Assembly (NCBI RefSeq): GCF_004001065.1
Contig: NZ_BIML01000003.1
Span: 62,001-126,000 of the forward strand
Length of the DNA: 64,000 nt
From: Paenibacillus xylaniclasticus
Lineage (GTDB): Bacteria > Bacillota > Bacilli > Paenibacillales > Paenibacillaceae
Direction of reading: 5' to 3'
Position 1 is the first letter of the stretch, and each line of letters begins with the position of its first letter. Made by a program: the position numbers and the translations under genes. The notes beneath the pieces were generated by a model. The model searched no databases. It was not told the origin of the DNA and saw nothing but the letters and a program-made list of their open reading frames with translations. Shown here in pieces: positions 43,178 through 52,100 of the stretch.

Positions 43178-43465
43178 TTACATGCCGTGCACTTCAATAT
43201 TTTTAATAACGCCCTCTACGAACACTTCTTCTGTCCAAATTGTCCGAATAACGAGATCAGTCCCCGTAACCTCCAGCTCCCCTTTGCTAAGCGCAAGACG
43301 AAGACGGTCGCTTGAGAAATGAAGGACGCCTCGATGGTTCTCGATATATAGCTGCCGATCGCCAATCATCGTCAGGCGGGGAAGATCGTATACGACGTCC
43401 TGAGGAAGCTCCAGCAGCTGTGCCGTCAATTTTTGCAGCTTGCGGTTCATACGACGTATAGCCAT
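43178..43465 (-). CDS. yqfC: Sporulation protein YqfC
   Basis: A 95-residue protein of the YqfC/YabP family. The pattern LPQDVVYDLPRLTMIGDRQLYIENHRGVLHF and a final beta-rich half (SDRLRLALSKGELEVTGTDLVIRTI) are typical of YqfC, which works with YqfD in sporulation and is under sigma-E control in Bacillus subtilis. It is the first gene of its unit, and a sigma-E-like promoter lies just upstream. GGAGGAG precedes the ATG. Confidence 0.9.
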   Translation of the reverse strand: MAIRRMNRKLQKLTAQLLELPQDVVYDLPRLTMIGDRQLYIENHRGVLHFSSDRLRLALSKGELEVTGTDLVIRTIWTEEVFVEGVIKNIEVHGM

Positions 43466-43497
43466 AGCGTAATCCGCTCCTCCTCCCGTACTTTACC

Positions 43498-43526
43498 AAA
43501 CTATGCGTCATGGCGTTGAAATATGA
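43498..43526 (-). promoter_or_regulatory. Sigma-E-like promoter of yqfC-yqfD
   Basis: On the minus strand TCATATT (43520-43526), a 14-bp spacer, and CATAGTTT (43498-43505). This fits the sigma-E consensus as I remember it (KMATATT at -35, CATACAHT at -10): 7 of 7 and 6 of 8 matches. It lies about 30 bp before the yqfC ATG, between it and the terminator of the floA unit. Confidence 0.65.
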
Positions 43527-43556
43527 AGCCGACGACAGAAGTGCCGTTTAATTCAT

Positions 43557-43604
43557 AAAAAAATCCGTACGAAGCTCGGCATCTGCAGCCGAGCTCCATA
43601 CGGA
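43557..43604 (-). terminator. Terminator after the floA-associated gene
   Basis: On the minus strand GTCCGTA...AGCTCGGC and GCCGAGCT...TACGGAT pair with small internal mismatches, followed by seven T. It separates the nfeD-floA unit from yqfC. Confidence 0.9.
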
Positions 43605-43628
43605 CCTCTCATTAAAGAGTATGCTAAG

Positions 43629-44057
43629 TCAAGATTTGTTCCACGGCCGCTTAGCACGCGGCGGACCTAATATCTCGGCCCACACGACCGCCTTTCGCAT
43701 CGCTGCACTATCAAGCTCAGATGCCGGCGTCGACTGCTTAACCGATGCTGGCGCTGCAGCAGCACGCGGCGTCTGCCGCTTAACTGGCGCTTCGTTCGAG
43801 CCTAGCTCTGTAAGTACCGGATGCGCTCGTTCGGTTGAAGGCTGGTGGCCCGGGAACGGATACTCCGCGCTTTGCGGATCGCGCTGCTGCGGCATCTCCC
43901 ATTCCTCGCTAGATGAGTCATTGCCGCCGAAGTCCGGCATCCGCCTCGCTGCGCCTCTGCCTGAGCCTTTCGTCTTCCCCAGAGCCGACAACACAAAGCC
44001 TACAATCACGATAACAAAGTAAATATTGTCAAACAGTAGCTCAATCAGCTTCTCCAT
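43629..44057 (-). CDS. Unknown single-helix membrane protein downstream of floA
   Basis: A 142-residue protein. One hydrophobic helix near the N-terminus (about 5-26, LLFDNIYFVIVIVGFVLSALG) is followed by a glycine-, serine- and proline-rich, probably disordered region (28-115). The short ordered tail is AVVWAEILGPPRAKRPWNK. The tail looks like a binding motif. I do not recognise the family. AGGTG precedes the ATG, and floA ends 8 bp upstream, so it is cotranscribed with nfeD and floA. Bacillus subtilis has a small third gene (yqfB) here, but similarity to it was not established. An accessory or adaptor of FloA membrane microdomains is possible by context. Confidence 0.7.
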   Translation of the reverse strand: MEKLIELLFDNIYFVIVIVGFVLSALGKTKGSGRGAARRMPDFGGNDSSSEEWEMPQQRDPQSAEYPFPGHQPSTERAHPVLTELGSNEAPVKRQTPRAAAAPASVKQSTPASELDSAAMRKAVVWAEILGPPRAKRPWNKS

Positions 44058-44065
44058 AACGGCAC

Positions 44066-45058
44066 CTATGCCTTAGAATCGTCTTGCGATGCAGCATCCG
44101 GCTTGCCGATCGAGCTGCGCATTTGCGTATCAGCTTCGATATTCTTCATGTTCATATAGTCCATAACGCCTAATTTACCGCTCTTCAATGCTTCCGCCAT
44201 TGCAAGTGGAACCTGCGATTCCGACTCAACAACGCGGGCGCGCATCTCAACGACTCTCGCTTTCATTTCCTGCTCCTGTGCGACAGCCATTGCACGGCGC
44301 TCCTCCGCCTTCGCCTGCGCGATCCGTTTGTCCGCTTCAGCCTGCTCGGTCTGCAAGTAAGCACCGATGTTCTTGCCTACATCGACGTCCGCGATATCGA
44401 TCGATAAAATTTCAAATGCCGTCCCCGCATCAAGCCCTTTGTCTAGTACAGTCCGTGAGATCAGGTCCGGATTCTCCAGTACGTCCTTATGCGTGGTAGA
44501 AGAGCCGACCGTCGTGACGATGCCTTCGCCGACACGCGCAATAATCGTTTCTTCGCCGGCGCCGCCGACGAGCCGCTCGATATTCGCCCGCACCGTGACG
44601 CGAGCTTTTACCTTCACTTCAATGCCATCTTTCGCAACAGCTGCAACAACCGGCGTCTCGATAACACGCGGATTAACACTCATTTGAACCGCTTGCAGAA
44701 CATCGCGGCCCGCAAGGTCAATCGCTGCCGCCCGCTCGAATACGAGCGGAATATTAGCGCGCTGCGCTGCGATTAGCGCATTGACGACACGGTCGACATT
44801 ACCGCCTGCGAGAAAGTGACTTTCCAGCTGATTAATCGAAAGTCCTAAGCCCGCTTTCGTCGCTTTAATAAGCGGATTAACGATCCGGCTCGGCACAACG
44901 CGGCGCAAACGCATCGCGACGAGCGTAATAATGCTGATCCGTACGCCTGATGCAAGCGCCGAAATCCAGAGCATAATCGGGAAGAAGCTTAAGAATACGA
45001 ATAAAGCAACGATTACAACAGCTGCAATAATAAGAAATGTTATAGCTTCCGTTTCCAT
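44066..45058 (-). CDS. floA: Flotillin-like protein FloA
   Basis: Scaffold of functional membrane microdomains that affects membrane fluidity and protein secretion. The 330-residue protein has an N-terminal membrane hairpin (about 7-45), the SPFH domain with [39 protein letters not shown]-type sequence (120-165), and a C-terminal coiled-coil with [35 protein letters not shown] (230-270). These are as in the YqfA family of Firmicutes. GGAGGGG precedes the ATG. It follows nfeD by 23 bp, the usual pairing. Confidence 0.95.
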   Translation of the reverse strand: METEAITFLIIAAVVIVALFVFLSFFPIMLWISALASGVRISIITLVAMRLRRVVPSRIVNPLIKATKAGLGLSINQLESHFLAGGNVDRVVNALIAAQRANIPLVFERAAAIDLAGRDVLQAVQMSVNPRVIETPVVAAVAKDGIEVKVKARVTVRANIERLVGGAGEETIIARVGEGIVTTVGSSTTHKDVLENPDLISRTVLDKGLDAGTAFEILSIDIADVDVGKNIGAYLQTEQAEADKRIAQAKAEERRAMAVAQEQEMKARVVEMRARVVESESQVPLAMAEALKSGKLGVMDYMNMKNIEADTQMRSSIGKPDAASQDDSKA

Positions 45059-45081
45059 TGATTTAACCCCTCCAGTTCAGT

Positions 45082-46461
45082 TCAATTCAATGAATCTGCT
45101 GCTTTTACAACGACGCGTGTCCCGTCCACTGCAACGACGGTAACGGTTACGCCGGAGCCGATATATTGGCCGTCTGTGACGACGTCGATTCTTTCCCCGT
45201 CGATGTCAACCGCTCCTGCCGGACGTAGAGGTGTCAACGTAGTACCTGTGCGGCCGATAAGCGATTCTCGTAACGAATTCGATACATATCCCTGTTCCGT
45301 CGTTAACTTGTCGCGTAAGATGAACTTATTCCATATGCCCCGATGACTATATTTTCTCGCCAGCACATAGACAATGATTACAGAGACAAATAAAGCGATA
45401 GCAAGTGCATACAGTGCGGTTACCGCATCCTGCGCAGCTGTCACGACGCCTGCAACGATTGCGATAGAGCCCAGAACACCTAGAATGCCGAAGCTAGGAA
45501 TGAACAGCTCTGCCACCAGCAGTACGACCCCTGCAATAAATAGAACGATTGACTCTTGTCCAGCAAACCCCGCAGCATAATGACCGAAGAAAAATAGGAT
45601 AAATGATGCTGTGCCTACGAGACCAGGAACACCGAACCCTGGCAGCAGCATCTCGATCGCAATACCCGCTATGCCTAGGATTAACAGGATCGTCATCATG
45701 ACCGGTGACGTCAGCCATTCTGCCAGACGCTCCGACCATGTTGGCTCGAGCTCAATCCGTGTACGCTCATCAAGCCCCAACCATTGAATTGCTTCATCAA
45801 CTGAAGCAGCAATATGCTCCGCATAACCGGCCTTAACGGCCTCTGTCGCCGTTAGCGTTAAAATATCTCCCCGCGCTTTCGTGCGACCGATTTCTTTCAC
45901 CTCGACAACGGCATTGAGATCGGTCATAGCTGCAGCATAATCCGGGTTCCGGTCATGGAGCCGTGCCGCCTCCATCATCTCGCTCGTCCAGAATGAGACC
46001 ACTTTAGGATTGTCGATCAGCTCACCCGATTCGTCAACGACAGCAGCGGCTCCAATCGTACTACCAGGCTGCATGATGATGTTTTGCGCATTGAGCGCAA
46101 TATAAGTGCCTGCCGATACCGCCTTCCCTTCCACGAAAACCGTTGTAGGCACTTTACTTTCGCGGATCAAATGACCGATCTCAACTGCATGATCGACTAG
46201 CCCTCCATACGTATTAAGCCGAAGCACAATCCGCTCTGCTCGGGCTTCCTCTGCTTCTCTATACGCTCGTTCCAGAAACGATTGCAATCCCGATTTCACC
46301 GTCTGCTCCGCATGAACCACATATACAGCTCCTCCGACTGAACCTGATTGTTCAGCTAGCGCTGCACCCGATGCCCATGACAGCAGACAACCGATCATGA
46401 TGCTAAGCGCGGACATTCTTAACAATAATGCTCTCCATTGCATAATGCGACGGAAATCCAA
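45082..46461 (-). CDS. NfeD family membrane protease-like protein (YqeZ)
   Basis: A 459-residue long-form NfeD protein. A signal peptide (to about ALA at 36) is followed by a ClpP-like serine protease domain (about 45-215) with EGKAVSAGTYIALNAQNIIMQPGSTIGAAAVV, where the serine in VSAGTYIA is the probable nucleophile. Four or five membrane helices (about 235-375) and a small OB-fold domain at the C-terminus (about 395-455) come next. It works with the flotillin partner encoded next; in Bacillus the pair is under sigma-W, but no clear sigma-W promoter was seen. TTG 46461 follows AAGGGGGGG; an ATG 11 codons upstream is an alternative. Confidence 0.88.
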   Translation of the reverse strand: MDFRRIMQWRALLLRMSALSIMIGCLLSWASGAALAEQSGSVGGAVYVVHAEQTVKSGLQSFLERAYREAEEARAERIVLRLNTYGGLVDHAVEIGHLIRESKVPTTVFVEGKAVSAGTYIALNAQNIIMQPGSTIGAAAVVDESGELIDNPKVVSFWTSEMMEAARLHDRNPDYAAAMTDLNAVVEVKEIGRTKARGDILTLTATEAVKAGYAEHIAASVDEAIQWLGLDERTRIELEPTWSERLAEWLTSPVMMTILLILGIAGIAIEMLLPGFGVPGLVGTASFILFFFGHYAAGFAGQESIVLFIAGVVLLVAELFIPSFGILGVLGSIAIVAGVVTAAQDAVTALYALAIALFVSVIIVYVLARKYSHRGIWNKFILRDKLTTEQGYVSNSLRESLIGRTGTTLTPLRPAGAVDIDGERIDVVTDGQYIGSGVTVTVVAVDGTRVVVKAADSLN

Positions 46462-46563
46462 GCTTTTCGCCCCCCCTTCATGTTCGTTACTCATTATACG
46501 CAAGAATTAGCATAAACGTCGCACATTTCCCACTTTATGTATAACACTTATTAAAATATATAG

Positions 46564-46593
46564 AAAAAACACTCCCTTGTACAAGGGAGTGTT
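46564..46593 (-). terminator. Terminator after yqeY
   Basis: On the minus strand a perfect AACACTCCCTTG/CAAGGGAGTGTT stem with a tiny loop and six T in all. It is 18 bp past the yqeY stop codon. Confidence 0.95.
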
Positions 46594-46610
46594 CGCCTGT
46601 CCGTATGAAT

Positions 46611-47054
46611 TTATTGCAAGGATTGTTGCACAATCGTATTTACCAGTTTACCGTCAGCTCGCCCTTTCACCTTCGGCATAAGAGCGCTCATCACTTTTCC
46701 CATCTCGGCTTTCGAAGAAGCACCGGTTTCCTGGATGGTCTGCAGTACAATTGACTTGATCTCTTCTTCTGTCAGCTGCTCGGGAAGGTATACACCAATA
46801 ATTTCGATCTCTGCGGCAACATCTTTGGCAAGATCATCTCGGCCCGCTTTCTTAAATTCTTGGAGGGAATCTTTACGTTGTTTGATTTCACGACTTAGTA
46901 TATCAAGCACTTCGCTGTCTTCCAAGGAACGCTTCAAATCAATCTCCGCGTTCTTGATGGACGAACGAATCATGCGAATCGTTGTAAGTTTGAACTTGTC
47001 CTGATTTTTCATCGCTTGCTTCATATCGTCGTTCAATCGATCGCTAAGGTTCAT
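46611..47054 (-). CDS. yqeY: GatB/YqeY domain protein
   Basis: A 147-residue helical protein with the YqeY fold: an N-terminal domain with LNDDMKQAMKNQDKFKLTTIRMIRSSIKNAEIDL and a C-terminal tail domain like that of GatB (KAEMGKVMSALMPKVKGRADGKLVNTIVQQSL), suggesting tRNA binding. Its function is not established. It lies 15 bp after rpsU and shares its transcript, as in many Firmicutes. AGGAGG precedes the ATG. Confidence 0.95.
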   Translation of the reverse strand: MNLSDRLNDDMKQAMKNQDKFKLTTIRMIRSSIKNAEIDLKRSLEDSEVLDILSREIKQRKDSLQEFKKAGRDDLAKDVAAEIEIIGVYLPEQLTEEEIKSIVLQTIQETGASSKAEMGKVMSALMPKVKGRADGKLVNTIVQQSLQ

Positions 47055-47069
47055 TGGGACGTGATCCTC

Positions 47070-47243
47070 CTAAAACTTTCTTTTACGCGCAGCCTCGGAC
47101 TTCTTCTTGCGTTTCACGCTTGGCTTCTCGTAATGCTTGCGCTTCTTAACCTCAGCAAGAACGCCGTCCTTTGCGATGGAGCGCTTGAAGCGGCGGAGTG
47201 CAGCATCGATAGTCTCGTTTTTGCGAACTTTCGTTTCAGACAC
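47070..47243 (-). CDS. rpsU: 30S ribosomal protein S21
   Basis: A 57-residue, very basic ribosomal protein, too short for common gene-finding limits. The sequence [20 protein letters not shown], then [18 protein letters not shown] and a lysine/arginine-rich end ([13 protein letters not shown]) is S21. It starts with GTG 47243 behind GGAGGGAGG. A near-consensus promoter lies upstream, and yqeY follows by 15 bp. Confidence 0.97.
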   Translation of the reverse strand: MSETKVRKNETIDAALRRFKRSIAKDGVLAEVKKRKHYEKPSVKRKKKSEAARKRKF

Positions 47244-47300
47244 CAGTTTTCCCTCCCTCCGAAACAGACCGTCCAGAGCATTTCACCGTAATCAAACTTC

Positions 47301-47330
47301 ATTATAGATGAAAAGGAAAGGCAGTGTCAA
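47301..47330 (-). promoter_or_regulatory. Consensus sigma-A promoter of rpsU-yqeY
   Basis: On the minus strand a perfect TTGACA (47325-47330), 18 bp, and a perfect TATAAT (47301-47306). The TGA in the -35 box is the stop codon of the HIT gene (47327-47329). The start would be about 50 bp before the rpsU GTG. Confidence 0.92.
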
Positions 47331-47683
47331 CTTTCAACGCGCGAAACTAGAGCTCCCAATTTTCGGCCGCCCAGTAAGTGGAAATGTAGGTGATGAACCT
47401 CCATACCGCTGTCATCATTACAGTTGTTAACCAGTCGGTAACCCGACTCGGCAATGCCTAGCTCTCTCGCAACTTGGCGCGCTGCATGGAGCAGCTCCGC
47501 CATAACTGCATCGTCTGTGCCGCTTTCGACTTCATTCATCGTATCGATATGCTTCTTCGGTATAATAACGACGTGCACCGGCGCCTGAGGCGAAATATCG
47601 TGGAATGCCAGTACCGCATCGCTCTCATATGCTTTGCGGGATGGCAGTTCACCGTTTACGATTTTGCAAAAAATACAGCTCAT
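47327..47683 (-). CDS. HIT family nucleotide hydrolase/transferase
   Basis: A 118-residue HIT protein. It starts MSCIFCKIVNGELPSRKAYE, with the metal-binding cysteine pair, has HDISPQAPVHVVIIPKKHI, and the histidine triad EVHHLHFHLLGG (near 94-105). These match HinT-type purine nucleoside phosphoramidases; the natural substrate is uncertain. ATG 47683 lies after AGGAGAGGG; the 26 upstream codons are excluded because the family starts at MSCIFC. Its stop codon is inside the rpsU -35 box. Confidence 0.92.
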   Translation of the reverse strand: MSCIFCKIVNGELPSRKAYESDAVLAFHDISPQAPVHVVIIPKKHIDTMNEVESGTDDAVMAELLHAARQVARELGIAESGYRLVNNCNDDSGMEVHHLHFHLLGGRKLGALVSRVES

Positions 47684-47840
47684 TATGGACACCCTCTCCT
47701 GCCTAACGGCCAATATTATGTACTCACTATTATGATAGCGAAAACACGGACGCTCGTCCAATCAGACGGCAAGCAGGTGCCGGTGCATAGCCGCCCGGGC
47801 TTAGGCGGACACGCCCCGGCAAATCGGCCTCTCACAAGAT

Positions 47841-48338
47841 TCAGAAGTACGGTAGTAAAGACAGGCCGACCAAAGCGGCAAGCGGCAGCGTCTGACGGAT
47901 AAAGCGGCGGCGCGGATAGTACGGATACGGATAGAACGGCGCTCCGATCGGACCGCCAAATGGCCCGCCGAAAGGTCCGCCGAACGGAACGAAGCCGCGC
48001 GGATCGACCATAACGACGCCGCATGGGACAGCTAAGCATAGGAAGTGATCATCAATGCTCTCGACGATACCGTCGATACACCAGCCATTATAGGTCCGCG
48101 CCAACACGTATCGGTGCATATGATGCTTGCACCAATGCTTCATTTCTGTCTTTTCACCTGCAGCAGGCAGCGTAATTTGCGGCTTGACCGCCGTTTCTGC
48201 CTTAGCAGCCGGAGTCGGCGCCGGCTTCGCCGTTGGTAACGAAAGCTTAAAACTTGTCGGCTGCTTCGCCGCTGCCGACGGTTTCACTGCCGATTCTGAT
48301 TTCGCAGACGGCTTCGGAAACATTTTACCAAGCTCCAT
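47841..48338 (-). CDS. Unknown protein with PFGGP repeats
   Basis: A 165-residue protein. The first 60 residues are rich in alanine, proline and lysine and probably disordered. The middle has an ordered, cysteine-containing part (MKHWCKHHMHRYVLARTYNGWCIDGIVESIDDHFLCLAVP). A run of PFGGP units (PFGGPFGGPFGGPIGAPF), a tyrosine/proline-rich YPYPYYPRRR and a short hydrophobic end (LPLAALVGLSLLPYF) follow. The composition resembles spore coat or surface proteins, but no family is recognised. AGGAGG precedes the ATG. A CATACATT at 48363-48370 on the minus strand fits a sigma-E -10 box but has no matching -35. Confidence 0.65.
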   Translation of the reverse strand: MELGKMFPKPSAKSESAVKPSAAAKQPTSFKLSLPTAKPAPTPAAKAETAVKPQITLPAAGEKTEMKHWCKHHMHRYVLARTYNGWCIDGIVESIDDHFLCLAVPCGVVMVDPRGFVPFGGPFGGPFGGPIGAPFYPYPYYPRRRFIRQTLPLAALVGLSLLPYF

Positions 48339-48430
48339 ATCAGTTCACCCTCCTGTTGCTACAATGTATGCAGCAATAGGCATTTGGCTACTGTACCGCT
48401 TGTTCAGTTATATCCTTTGCCCCGTGTGAA

Positions 48431-49048
48431 CTACTCAACCGAAACAATACCGCTTGTGCCAACCTCGGCTTGCTCCAGTGCCTGCTTAAGCTGCTGTCCA
48501 AGCTGAACCCACAAGCCGCCTGCTTGTGCCGTAATCTCCACCGTTTTGTCACCCGTTTCGAGGGTAAAGCCGGACAAAATTTGTTCGAATTGCTCATACA
48601 GATCGATTACCCGCTGAACGTATTGCTTCTCGGCCTCATTCAGCGGACCAGGATGTGCGCCGATTTCAGCGATCGTATCGCTTACGGCGTTAAGCAATTC
48701 GCGCGGCTGCTCAGCGCCGCTAGCTCCTGAACGCTCCTCCGACGACTCAATGAAAGTCAGCAGCTCTTCCTTACTGCGGAACGACGCACCCAGCTTGTAC
48801 AAGCTGCTAAGGCGATCCTCCGTATCAGACGATGCAGCCAGCTGCTTAAGCGACGCGGCTGTCTCCGACACATGCGTCTTTGCGCCTTGCCCAGCTTCAA
48901 TGATCGCTATTCCTTCCTGTCGTTTCGTATCTTGAGAGTGCTGCAAATTAAGCGAAATTAAAAACACGATGCCGATCAAGCTGAGAGTAAGGAGAACGAG
49001 CAGCACCGGCACGGTATACGTTCTCTTCGCTTGGGTATCTGTACTCAA
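48431..49048 (-). CDS. Unknown membrane-anchored protein after addA
   Basis: A 205-residue protein with a short basic N-terminus, one transmembrane helix (about 13-35) and a soluble, helical, acidic external part. That part is rich in serine, glutamate and glutamine (LSSLYKLGASFRSKEELLTFIESSEERS). A final segment has amphipathic pattern (GGLWVQLGQQLKQALEQAE). No known domain is recognised. The start is TTG 49048, with GGAGGCG just upstream. It follows addA by 52 bp on the same strand and may be cotranscribed. Confidence 0.6.
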   Translation of the reverse strand: MSTDTQAKRTYTVPVLLVLLTLSLIGIVFLISLNLQHSQDTKRQEGIAIIEAGQGAKTHVSETAASLKQLAASSDTEDRLSSLYKLGASFRSKEELLTFIESSEERSGASGAEQPRELLNAVSDTIAEIGAHPGPLNEAEKQYVQRVIDLYEQFEQILSGFTLETGDKTVEITAQAGGLWVQLGQQLKQALEQAEVGTSGIVSVE

Positions 49049-49100
49049 CCTCTACGCCTCCGTTCGAATCTTACTTACTTGAAGCCTGCTTCATGACTGA

Positions 49101-52100
49101 TCATCGAAGCTGTACGGTTACACCGCCGTTCAAGAAATGGACGAAGCATTCCCGGACAGGTTCACCGAGCGACAGCTCCAGTGCCTCGGCATATACGTCC
49201 AATTGGAATCGGTGCCGCTCGGCGGCCTGCTCATACTGCCCCGAATAAACCTGATCGGTCTTATAATCAAGCAGCACGATCCCGGCCTCATCCCGAAACA
49301 AGCAATCGACTACGCCTTGAATCAATATCGGTTCATCCACAATTGCTTCTGCCACCTGCGCGCCATAAATTCGGGAAGCCGGGAAAGCACAGCTGAACGG
49401 CAGCTCCCGGCGAACCCAGTCCGCTGCGAGCAGACGGCGGCCAATAGGACTATCGAAGAATTGGTGCACCGTTGTAGCAGATATCGCCTCCGCCTGCTTA
49501 GGAGTCATAATACGTCGCTCAATCAACGCATCAATCGTCTCCTGCACGACGGCTAAAGTAACAGGTCTGTCGAGCGGAATATGCTGCATGAGCAGGTGGC
49601 TCACCGTACCGCGTTCTGCCGGCGTCAGCTTGTTCTCTTCCATAAAACGCGGCCTGCGCAGCCGGAACGTAAAGGAAGAACGCTGCTTTTCTTCTCCTTG
49701 TCCTTGTCCTGGGCTCAATGCTGCCAGCTCTGATAGCTGGACGCTCTCTTCCACCTCGGCCGCTTCCGCATGCAGGCGTTTCATCTCTGTAACCGACGTC
49801 TTCGCTGGTATAAGCGATGCGGATGGATAGCTGTAATCCCAAGAGAGCAGCCGATCGACCTCCTCTGATGCTTCCGTAGGCTCCATGACAGCTAACTCCT
49901 GGACAGCTGCAAGCTTGTGCAGAAGCTCCTGATCCTTCTCCTCATCGACCTCGACCGCCGGAGCCGCCTCTTCAGCGAAAATGACAGCAGGCATTACGCC
50001 GAAGCGCCAGCCATCGAGCGGAACAACTGTCGGGAAGCTGGAACGCTCATGTTCGCTGAGGACATCGTTCTGCTCGGATGCCAGCGGCTGCGTTATCGTC
50101 GTAAGCATGCCGCTTCCGGCTGCCAGCGGTCCGATCCAATCTAAGTAGGCGCGTGCGGAGGCAAGCCGGTCGTCTGGAAGCCGGCCTTCCTCATCGACTG
50201 CACCTGACCATTCCTCAAGCTTCGATACGGCGTCAGCGACCGTACCGACCAGAATCATTTTTTCTTTCGGCCGGGTAACGGCAACGTATAGAATGCGCAT
50301 CTCCTCCGCCAGCATCTCCATCCGCAGCCGATTGCTAATGGCTAAATACGGCAGCGTCGGATAACTGAGGCGAAGCTCGGCATCTACAAACTTCGGACCG
50401 TAGCCCAGTTCCTTGTGCAGCAGAAACGGCGCGTTCAAATCCTGCATGTTGAACATTTTGCCCAGACCTGCAATGAATACGACCGGGAACTCCAGTCCTT
50501 TGCTCTTGTGAATGGACATGATCCGCACGACATCCTCTTGCTCGCCGAGCGCACGCGCTGTACCGAGATCGCCGCCCGTCTCGCGCATTCGTTCGATGAA
50601 GCGCAGAAACCGGAACAGCCCGCGGAACGTTGTCGCTTCATACTGTCTAGCCCGGTCCAGCAGCGCACGTAAATTCGCTTGACGCTGCGCGCCGCCCGGC
50701 AAACCGCCGACAAAATCGTAATAGCCTGTTTCCCGATACAACGATGTGAGCAGCTCCGTGAGCGAGCCTTGGCGCGCCGCCTGCCGCCAGCTCTCCAGCT
50801 GGGTTAGAAAACGCTCCAGCTTTAAACGAATCGTCCCCACAGTCTGTTCCAAGTCAGCGGCTTTGCGGACGGCATCATAGAAGCTGCCTTTGCCTGCCGC
50901 GATGCGAATATGTGCCAGTTCCTGAGCTGACAGCCCGAAAATCGGCGAACGAAGCGCTCCCGCCAGCGGGATATCCTGGTACGGGTTATCGATGACACGA
51001 AGCAGCGACATCATCACTTCCACTTCGGTCGCGTCAAAATAGCCCGTGCCGAGCTCCGCATACGCGGGAATGCCGCTGGACTGCAGCTCTTCAATCATGA
51101 TCGGCGCCCACTGCTGGGTAGCGCGCAGCAGGATGACGATATCTCGCATTTGGAGCGGCCGATACGTCTTACGGCGGCCGTCCCATACAGGATGGCCCGC
51201 TTCGCGGAGCTCCAAGATCCGGCGGGCAATCGATCGAGCCTCCAGCTGAGCCGTCTGTAGATCGGAAGCATCCAGCGGGCGCGCACCTTCCTCTGAATCG
51301 GAATCCGATTCATCTTCAAGAGGCACTTCATCCGCTGGACTCGGTATTCCTTTCTTATCGATCAGTATTAGTTCAGCTGCGCACCGCCCCAGTACATCAG
51401 GCTCCGGATAATCTGCACCGCACACAAGCTCGGCCCGCTCGTCGTACTCAAGCTCGCCTACGCTCTCGCGCATGACGGCGCGGAAAATACCGTTCACGCC
51501 ATCGACGACCTCGCTGCGGCTGCGAAAATTGCGCGCTAAGTCAATGCGGACGCCCGTTTCACCATTGTGCGGCTCGGCGGCTAGTTCAGCTTGTGAAGCT
51601 TGTGCAGATTGTGCGGGTGAAGCTGCGGAATATGCAGGGACGTACGTTTTATATTTGTGTAGGAACAAATTCGGCTCCGCGAGACGGAACCGGTAGATGC
51701 TCTGTTTAACGTCGCCGACCATAAATCGGTTGTTAGAACGAGCGATAAGCGTAACGATCGCTTCCTGCACCGTATTCGTATCCTGATACTCATCCAGCAG
51801 AATTTCAACGAACCGTTCCCGATACTCCAGCGCCGCCGGCGAAGGAATTTCTTGCTCTGGCGTCGATGCGGCATCCCGAAGAATGCGCAGGCAGCCGTGC
51901 TCTAGATCGCTGAAATCAAGCAGCCCCTTCCCTCGTTTCAGCTGCTCGTACCGAGCACCGAAAGAAATGACAAGCTCCGACAGCGACTCCATAAGCGGCG
52001 CAAGCTCTTCGAGCTCCGCGCGGTACTGCTCCGGCGTACGGCGGAACCACTTGTCTGCAAGTCCCGTTACGATTCCTTTCGCTTTGTCCCGCAGCGCCTT

